Of a stretch of 64,000 nucleotides of DNA, positions 57,828 to 64,000 are shown in pieces. Origin of the DNA: Litoditis marina (taxonomy: Eukaryota; Nematoda; Chromadorea; Rhabditida; Rhabditidae). Location of the stretch: assembly GCA_964036275.1 (NCBI GenBank), contig OZ038435.1, forward strand, positions 31,725,521-31,789,520, written 5' to 3'. The notes below the pieces were generated by a model that had not been told where the DNA came from, ran no database searches, and saw only the letters and a program-made list of their open reading frames with translations. Within the stretch, counting starts at the first letter, position 1. Every line of letters begins with the position of its first letter. The position numbers and the translations under genes were made by a program.

Positions 57828-57948
57828 CTTAAAGTTGGACTATTATGTGGTCCAATCGCAGCGGTTCAGTCCTTTAAACTGCAATACATTTTTCAATTGC
57901 AGTTTAAAGGACCGTTGACACGAGATTAGTCCACATAATCGTCCTTCC
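57828..57948. mobile_element. Hairpin MITE family A, copy 8
   Basis: CTTAAAGTTGGACTATTATG to ATAATCGTCCTTCCA. It is as well preserved internally as copy 5. Confidence 0.85.
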
Positions 57949-58718
57949 AAAAATACAAAGGAACGTGAAGCCAGTCTTCGAATTTGACTTTTCAAGTATT
58001 TCGGAGTTTCGGATAAAGGTGAAATCAAAAAAAATTATTTTGTTTTTGGAGTCGAGTGCAATTTTTCACCAACCAAGTGCTTCAATGTTGCGTTGTAACT
58101 AGATGGACTGGTGAAATTTGTGCAAAATGGGAGTAGAAAACGTGATCTCCGAAAGTTTCGTTCTTTTCGAGCATGTCGTTCTGAATCTAGTGAATGGAGA
58201 TTTCGATAGCTCGAAGAGAAGTTCTGAAAGACGCAGAGGATCTCATCCTCTCAAAAGCTCAAAAGTCAAAATTAAAGCGGGACGGATTCTTTAAGTAAGG
58301 TACACCTTGATGTTCTAACACAACCACAGCTCAAAATACTTTTTGAGCGTTATAGAAACAAGTGTACTAGATTAGCCCAATATTGCTGCACATTTGTTAT
58401 CGATAGTTGTGCAAGGAATTGTAGTTTCTGATCGGAGTTATTCTCTCTGCTCCTCTAACTCTGCCAGTTTGCATCTGTCTTTCAATATTTTCCGTGAAGC
58501 TTTGAACTGTTCCGTTATCCGCATTTTTTCTCGCGAACAAATATTGACCCAAGGTATTAGAATTGCCACGTAAGTTGAACATCTTGCGCTGATTTCATGA
58601 CACGCACAGGGAGATCGAAGTTGGAGAAGACCGAAATAAAACTTTGGATAGCGTGGATAACAACAATTAAACACAACATACCCGTTTTTAGTACTCACGT
58701 TTGAACCTGTTTTTCTCA

Positions 58719-58872
58719 GGCAGCGTAGCAATCCTCCCACCTCACGCGCAACATATGAGTTTCATATGAATTTCTCATGGAAATCTCATGAACATTTTGA
58801 ATCGCACGAGAAGTTCGTGAGATATTGCTCATGAGAAATCTTATGAGGTTTTTGAGGGATTGCTTCCGCGCT
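58719..58872. mobile_element. MITE family E, copy 3
   Basis: GGCAGCGTAGCAATCCTCCC to GAGGGATTGCTTCCGCGCT, with TCATGAGAAATCTTATGAGG in the middle. The left end matches the inverse of copy 1's right end exactly. Confidence 0.75.
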
Positions 58873-59140
58873 AGGTATTCAGTTAGAGCTCTTTGAAAAT
58901 GATATTCAAAAATGAGACAGTTTCTATGGGAAAATAAAATGGGAATAGCCTACCCTTACAACCTACTTTCCGTTCGCTATTAAAAAGGTGGCGTGCTTTC
59001 TACATCGACGCGTCACTAGTTTCCATACACATTTATTACTTGGACCCCCCCCCCCCTCATTCATTGAAACTTTCAATTCCTTTTTAGATTATTATCGACT
59101 TTCTGTCACATCCGTCATCCGTCCGCTTTTGCTTTCGAGA

Positions 59141-59376
59141 TCCTAATCTTTATGCAACATATGAAATGTACCCTTTTCCCCAGCCGCTGCGCCGCGCGTC
59201 GCGTCGCGTATCTGATCGCCTACCATAATCCGCGCACGCGATCCGGTCCCGCCTAGGGAATTCTCGCTCTTCTCTACATCGTTTTTCGTGTCATCAAAGC
59301 GTTTAATCTCGTACGCGATCCGTATTTTCGATTCGCCAAAATCTATCGAAAACACTTTTGCATTTCGGCGACCCAC
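59141..59376 (-). other. CG-rich block with an open minus-strand frame
   Basis: About 230 bp clearly richer in CG than its surroundings (GCCGCGCGTCGCGTCGCG near 59190). On the minus strand 77 codons are open (including KVFSIDFGESKIRIAYEIKR) without an ATG or clear splice sites. It may be a coding exon, or a CG-rich promoter for the frame starting at 59460 on the other strand. Confidence 0.3.
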
Positions 59377-59459
59377 AATGCGTCACCACTAATTATTTTA
59401 CTGGTCTTCTACAAACATTTTGCCGAGAATTTCCCGAGAAAATTTATTTACTTGGAACA

Positions 59460-59798
59460 ATGACAACATGGAAACGTCTGGAGAGGCTGTACTCCTCCGG
59501 CGGCCGCTCCGTTATTCCGCCTCGAACCTCAAACAAATTCGCCTATTTTGAACTCGACCACGTTCCCGCCGAACTGTTGTCCGTTAAGCAGACGCCGAAA
59601 ACGCGCTCCACCGACAAATCTGCCCAAACACCACTTGTTCTACCTGTTATCACTAGGAAGAAGCCTAATTCTCCCACGAGGAGAACCCATGTTAATTCTT
59701 CGACTAACAGCCAAAACGAGTACATGGCTCCACACAGGTTTCAGGTCGGTTATTATTCTGTTAAAGGAGACCGTATAGTTCACACGGAGATCGTATAG
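59460..59798 (+). CDS. Hypothetical protein or exon, 112 residues
   Basis: ATG at 59460 followed by a protein-like frame, MTTWKRLERLYSSGGRS, then a Pro/Thr/Lys-rich segment with LVLPVITRKK, ending VHTEIV at TAG 59796-59798. No domain, signal peptide or membrane segment is seen. A TTTCAG/GTCGGT donor-like site at 59745 could instead make it the first exon of a longer gene. It may be an alternative start of the LMO7-like gene on the same strand. Codon use is GC-richer than its flanks, which supports coding. Confidence 0.45.
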   Translation: MTTWKRLERLYSSGGRSVIPPRTSNKFAYFELDHVPAELLSVKQTPKTRSTDKSAQTPLVLPVITRKKPNSPTRRTHVNSSTNSQNEYMAPHRFQVGYYSVKGDRIVHTEIV

Positions 59799-59842
59799 AT
59801 TGTTTTCTTGAACTAACCTTCTATTACGTTCTGTTGACTGTG

Positions 59843-59922
59843 TTTGTAGTTTGATCCTGGTGAATCGTGGACGTATTTTGCAAGTTTTGTTGTGTTTGAC
59901 CACTTCAACTGCAACACAACTC
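59843..59922. mobile_element. Family H element
   Basis: TGTGTTTGTAGTTTGATCCT faces TTTGACCACTTCAACTGCAACAC. About 80 bp, the same size class as the copies at 8.8 and 49.3 kb. Confidence 0.6.
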
Positions 59923-59929
59923 AGATTCC

Positions 59930-60494
59930 GTAATCGCGCGCAGCGCGAAGCGCTGTGCGAGATTTGTCTTTGGTCCGGCTAGCGCGCGCTTTCATTTTTT
60001 TAGTTCACTCTCAAAAAGGTCCAATTGTGCAAATCAGAACTTTTTATGATTTGCTGATTTTCTATGGCACATTTACAAGCTATGTTCGAAATTTGAACGA
60101 AATTGATTGAGTTTGAGCCGAGTTATGACGTTATGCGCTTCATGCAGACCGCCAACTTCCGTCGTGTGTGTGTCTGTGTAGGTGCGCACTCCTGGGAAAT
60201 TTTTATGTATGAACCGATTTGACTGAAAATTTCGGACACGATAGATATCCCACTCAAACCTTGGGGGCGCAAACTTTTTTTCGAAAAAAATTATTTTTCA
60301 TCAAGTTATAGGTCTTCGAAAATGTCTCTGCGTCTCTTCATTTCGTGCACTCTCTCGCCCTCTCTGTCGGGGTAAATCAAATTGCGTTATAACTCAGCTC
60401 AGTCCTAACCAGTTCAAGTAAAATTTGAAGTATGATACCACGACATGAACTGACATCGATTTAGATGTAAGTCTTCTACTGATGACGTCATCGA
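59930..60494. other. Repeat-derived stretch, no gene
   Basis: It starts with CGCGCGCAGCGCGAAGCGCTG palindromic sequence and contains a GTGTGTGTCTGTGTAG run. AGATTTGTCTT here resembles the inverted repeat at 61.2 kb. It looks like the end of a dispersed element, but its partner was not found. Confidence 0.35.
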
Positions 60495-61085
60495 GGATTC
60501 TGGAGCTCGGATGACGTCATTTTTGAAAAGTGCAAAGTTGACGTCACATATATTTTCAAATGATGATAATGTCTTAGAAAGGGTCAATTAACGGTGAAAC
60601 TCAATCTAAGAGTGACGTATTCTGGGATTCTGGAGACCAGATGACGTCATTTTTGAAAAGTGCAAAGTTGACGTCACATATATTTTCAAATGATGAAAAT
60701 GTCTTAGAAAGGGTCAATTAACGGTGAAACTCAATCTAAGAGTGACGTATTCTGGGATTCTGGAGACCAGATGACGTCATTTTTGAAAAGTGCAAAGTTG
60801 ACGTCACATATATTTTCAAATGCTGAAAATATCTTAAATTGGTATATTAACGATAAAACTTCATCTAAATATGACTGATTCTGAAATTCAGAAGGCCAGA
60901 TGACGTCAACTTTTAAAAAATTTGACGTGAAATATGTTTTCGAATGCTGCAAGTTTCTTAAAAATGGTCAATGCACGATGAAACTTCATTCAAACATGAC
61001 GTATTCTGGGATTCTGAAGGGCAGACGAAGTAAGTTTTTTAGAACTGCAACGTTGACGTCATATTTTTTTTCGAATGATGGTAAT
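60495..61085. repeat. Tandem array, about 130-bp unit with TGACGTCA sites
   Basis: Units begin at GATTCTGGAG near 60495, 60626 and 60756 and, more diverged, near 60880 and 61010. The first three are over 95% alike. Each unit has GATGACGTCATTTTTGAAAAG and AAGTTGACGTCACATATATT, so a CRE-type TGACGTCA or TTGACGTCA site occurs twice per unit. Confidence 0.9.
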
Positions 61086-61173
61086 ACTTGACAAGTGGTT
61101 CATTAATAAAAAATTTTATCTGCACCGTACAGATCAAATCACATACCTACGGCATGTATACAAAAAGAGAAAA

Positions 61174-61704
61174 ATTCATTAAAAAGTGGGGGCCCAACGA
61201 ATGTGAGATTTGTCTTCTGCTGTGCGCCCCTCAGACAACTACTCTCAAATGGAGCAGCTACTGCTACAAAAACCGAAAAATACTAATATACTCAAGTATA
61301 ACTGTTCATTACAAACATACAAAAGTCGTAAAATATTTTCTCAAACCTGTAAACTAGAATCTACAAATCACAGATGTTAACTCAACCTACTCAATTATAG
61401 AGTTCCTGGTTTTGTACACAATGGTTGGCATTTTTTGTCATTACTTCAATTCTAGGTGCTATAACGTTTGTCATATTATTCAAAAGTTGTTCTCTCTTTC
61501 GCAGCTGTGACTTGTAGATTCTAGTTTACAGGTTTGAGACAATATTTTACGACTTTTGTATGTTTGTAATGAACAGTTATACTTGAGTATATTAGTATTT
61601 TTCGGTTTTTGTAGCAGTAGCTGCTCCATTTGAGAGTAGTTGTCTGAGGGGCGCACAGCAGAAGACAAATCTCACATTCGTTGGGCCCCCACTTTTTAAT
61701 GAAT
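61174..61704. repeat. Inverted repeat with 200-bp arms
   Basis: Arm 61174-61373 (ATTCATTAAAAAGTGGGGGC to CTAGAATCTACAAATCACAG) returns inverted at 61505-61704 with about three differences. The spacer is 131 bp. Both arms read as the same short frame ending in a stop. A transcript would fold into a long, nearly perfect double strand. It may be a foldback transposon copy. Confidence 0.9.
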
Positions 61705-61886
61705 CTTGTATAGACGTTCCCAGGAAAAGATGTATAAGAAGTCAATTGATAGTCATTTGATGCGATGTAATTGGAACTATGGCATACTTTATGACGAAAC
61801 GGGAAGTTTAATGACTTGCACCTACATAACCGGCGCGGTCTGAGGATGAATCGTTCTAAGTTCGCACGACGAAAATCCTGTTGCAA

Positions 61887-62956
61887 ACCGCTGTGTTTGT
61901 AGTTTGATCTCGATGCAAATTCGCAAAGTTTGGGAATAGTGCTGTTGCTAGACTAAAATATCAGATCTGATAATCTCCAGTAATTCACGTTCATATGGAA
62001 GTTGTGTTATATCGACTTGGTTGTAAACGAATAGTCTCGCAACTACCTTCTCACTACATGTACAAATTAATTTCATTTGTATTGTACAAAAACAAAACCT
62101 TTACAATCGGCTCTCACCGTTGTGTTTTGATTGTTTTGGTTGCTGGTGTGTTCAGTTATACACATCTCTCCAGAACTGCAAATAGGTATTAAATGTTTCA
62201 TACAAATTATACTAGTAAAATTTACAGGCTGAACTAATAACGTATTCACATATAAATATTTCTTCTTAAAATCTAAGAAGACATTTGAAAAAGTCCGAAA
62301 CTGCAACAAGGCCATAATCGACATTATTTCTTTCTTGAAATAGATATTGTAGTATAGTTTTGTTACCAATATTTTACTCTTCTTCTATTCTATTGTCTTT
62401 TTTCTCGCCAACGGCGCACAATAGCATTTCATGGCAATGAATCGTCATGATTCAGAGGGAGGAAAACAGGAAAAAACGCGAATTCTTCCCAACGATCTAT
62501 GGCATTTACAAAGTACCTGCTCTTTCTCAAGTTTTGAACCCAGCTTGATGATGAGTAAACTAGGTTTTCACGTTACACGTACATTCGAGGCTGCTTCTCG
62601 TATCCTGTTTCATTTTTACTGTTCACATCATCATGTGTTGGAAAGCAATATTGATTGCTAGATGTAGAGATTCTATCTTCGGAAATGAACTTTAAATGCG
62701 AAAACTGAAATAACTTGGTCATGTAAAATTGTTTAACATGCTCTCAACACTATTTTTCTATGCATCACAATTGTTCCCACGATCATAGGATTACACAGAA
62801 CGAATTCGACCCAACATCTTCTGCAGAGAGGAGTAGTTATACGTGCTCCCGATCGATTCTTCACGTCATTCTAACCTCTGAAATTCGAGCTATCACTTTG
62901 CAACATTTTGACTTCTCTACTTTTCGTTCCTTCCTCCTTTTTGTTGCATTCTGCCC
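61887..62956. other. Spacer, no gene recognised
   Basis: A solo family H end, TGTGTTTGTAGTTTGATCTC, at 61888. The rest is AT-rich without motifs. Confidence 0.5.
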
Positions 62957-63184
62957 CTATCGCGTACTACGTGATTCCCCCTCTATGAGCTGCATTGTAT
63001 TGCTGTGTTTCGCCGCTGACGCAATTTGCGCGAGTTGCTCGGAAATGTTTTGTCTGTTAACTGGTTCCATCGATTTTGCCCATTGAAAAAGAGCCAATTC
63101 CACCAGTTCGTCCCGTTTTCGGGTGGGGGATTTGGCGAGGATTTCAAAAATGACGCAGCGACGATCTGTCGTCCGGTTCGCCAT
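62957..63184 (-). CDS. Hypothetical 75-residue protein
   Basis: ATG at 63184 on the minus strand. The frame is helical and charged, with EILAKSPTRKRDELVELALF and QNISEQLAQIASAAKH, and ends at TAG (62957-62959). Composition is protein-like and GC-richer than the flanks. No family is recognised. The start overlaps the duplicated GCCATCGATCAGCATGTAAG segment, which on the plus strand looks like a donor site, so a plus-strand exon here (MTQRRSVVRFAIDQH) is an alternative. Confidence 0.35.
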   Translation of the reverse strand: MANRTTDRRCVIFEILAKSPTRKRDELVELALFQWAKSMEPVNRQNISEQLAQIASAAKHSNTMQLIEGESRSTR

Positions 63185-63806
63185 CGATCAGCATGTAAGT
63201 TGTACAAGCAAATATAGTACTTTTCCATTTATTGATTTATACTGAGCATACTACAGTGAGAGTACTGTATTGTTGAATCGCGAATAAGTTCCATTGTAAT
63301 CTATTCTAATTGGTGCGGCTAACTTACTTTTGATTGTCAATAAAAGTGGATGTACGCTTTGCCATCGATTAGCATGTAAGTTGTACAAGTAAACATAATA
63401 CTTTTAATGTATATGCAGACTGCTATAGAAAGATTACTATACTAGAAGTCAATTGAATAGTCACGTGGTTAGCATTCTAATGATGCATCGTGCACTTTGT
63501 CATTGCACTTTTCTGAATTCTGCTGTGTTCAACATGTTTCACGTGACTGTGCAATTGACTAACAGTATACTAAAGATTCAATGTCGTGAGTCTTTTTCAC
63601 TTATACTGAGCCTACTACGGTGAGAGTACTGTATTGTTGAATCGCGAATACATTCTATTCTTATCTATTCTTAATGGTGCGACTTACTTTCGGTTGTCAA
63701 TGAAAGTGGATGTACGTTTTGCCATCGAACAGCATGTAAGTTGTACAAATAAACATAGTACTTTTAATTTATATGCAGACTGCTACAGTAAGATTACTAG
63801 TGAACA
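63175..63806. repeat. Imperfect duplication of about 200 bp with an inserted MITE
   Basis: Segment 63238-63437 (TATACTGAGCATACTACAGT to AGACTGCTATAGAAAGATTA) is repeated at 63600-63806 with about 10% difference, separated by MITE C copy 5. A further partial copy of GCCATCGATCAGCATGTAAG lies at 63180. All three copies keep the GTAAGTTGTACAA donor-like site. Confidence 0.85.
63438..63571. mobile_element. MITE family C, copy 5
   Basis: TATACTAGAAGTCAATTGAA to CAATTGACTAACAGTATACT. The best preserved copy, inserted at the junction of the local duplication. Confidence 0.85.
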
Positions 63807-64000
63807 TTCAACGGTGTGGAATAATGTTTCCTCACATTTTTAGTGAATAAAACAGTCACGTAGCACGTGTGAACACGAAAAACTTCACTTGATTATTCGT
63901 AGTTGTGCTAATACAAAAGTGAGTCTTTTTTCTCTCGTAACCAAATGTAACGAATGTGTCACGTTTAGAAAAAAACCGGGCCTCTGGCTTTGCATTTCGT
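63807..64000. other. Window end, no feature recognised
   Basis: AT-rich sequence with a short GTCACGTAGCACGTGTGAA palindrome-like motif. No exon was seen before the edge. Confidence 0.5.

Noticed and set aside
58397..58740. Minus-strand frames ending KLAELEEQRE
   Set aside because: Short coiled-coil-like end, but upstream it merges into a MITE and no splice sites fit a neighbouring exon. Left out of the gene list.

Overview
The window is eukaryotic nuclear DNA from a small invertebrate. Genes are split into many short exons with GT-AG introns, and intergenic and intronic DNA is AT-rich and crowded with small palindromic DNA transposons. Four genes have a good 3' splice acceptor with no visible upstream exon 7 to 35 bases before the start codon, as expected for spliced-leader trans-splicing. 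Together with the MIG-22-like gene and a DIRS/PAT-type retrotransposon this suggests a nematode, but a flatworm, rotifer or tardigrade cannot be excluded. No species is claimed.

Layout. 1-2.4 kb: the gag and first part of pol of a DIRS-type retroelement on the minus strand, running off the left edge. 3.5-6.2 kb: a hairpin MITE, a Harbinger-like element carrying a 119-bp minisatellite, and a roughly 60-bp tandem array. 6.5-17.4 kb: three minus-strand genes in a row, transcribed right to left: RPB3 (RNA polymerase II subunit, complete, 287 aa, 7 exons), SPF30/SMNDC1 (splicing factor with Tudor domain, 8 exons seen) and a small bHLH transcription factor (4 exons seen). 17.4-24.4 kb: gene-poor, with microsatellites. 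24.5-33.2 kb: a complete plus-strand chondroitin polymerizing factor gene (CHPF/mig-22 type, 20 exons, 756 aa). 34.9-42.0 kb: minus-strand C-terminal exons of a FAXC-like (GST-fold) gene and, upstream of them, two exons of a J-domain protein, separated by a 3.2-kb element with inverted ends over 400 bp long. 42-50.7 kb: gene-poor, MITE-rich. 50.8-55.9 kb: a plus-strand gene resembling LMO7/LIMCH1. 57-64 kb: weak coding candidates, tandem repeats with TGACGTCA motifs, a 200-bp inverted repeat and a duplication broken by a MITE.

The most interesting observation is a 493-bp hAT-like element (8-bp target duplication) inserted inside the last part of the FAXC coding sequence. Its own end supplies a GT donor, and the duplicated target supplies the AG acceptor, so splicing it out keeps the frame. 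That is the expected signature of an intron born from a transposon. Other points are a possible J-domain/FAXC fusion, a poly-C/poly-G element against an RPB3 splice site, and many recurring MITE families whose ends and copies are listed.
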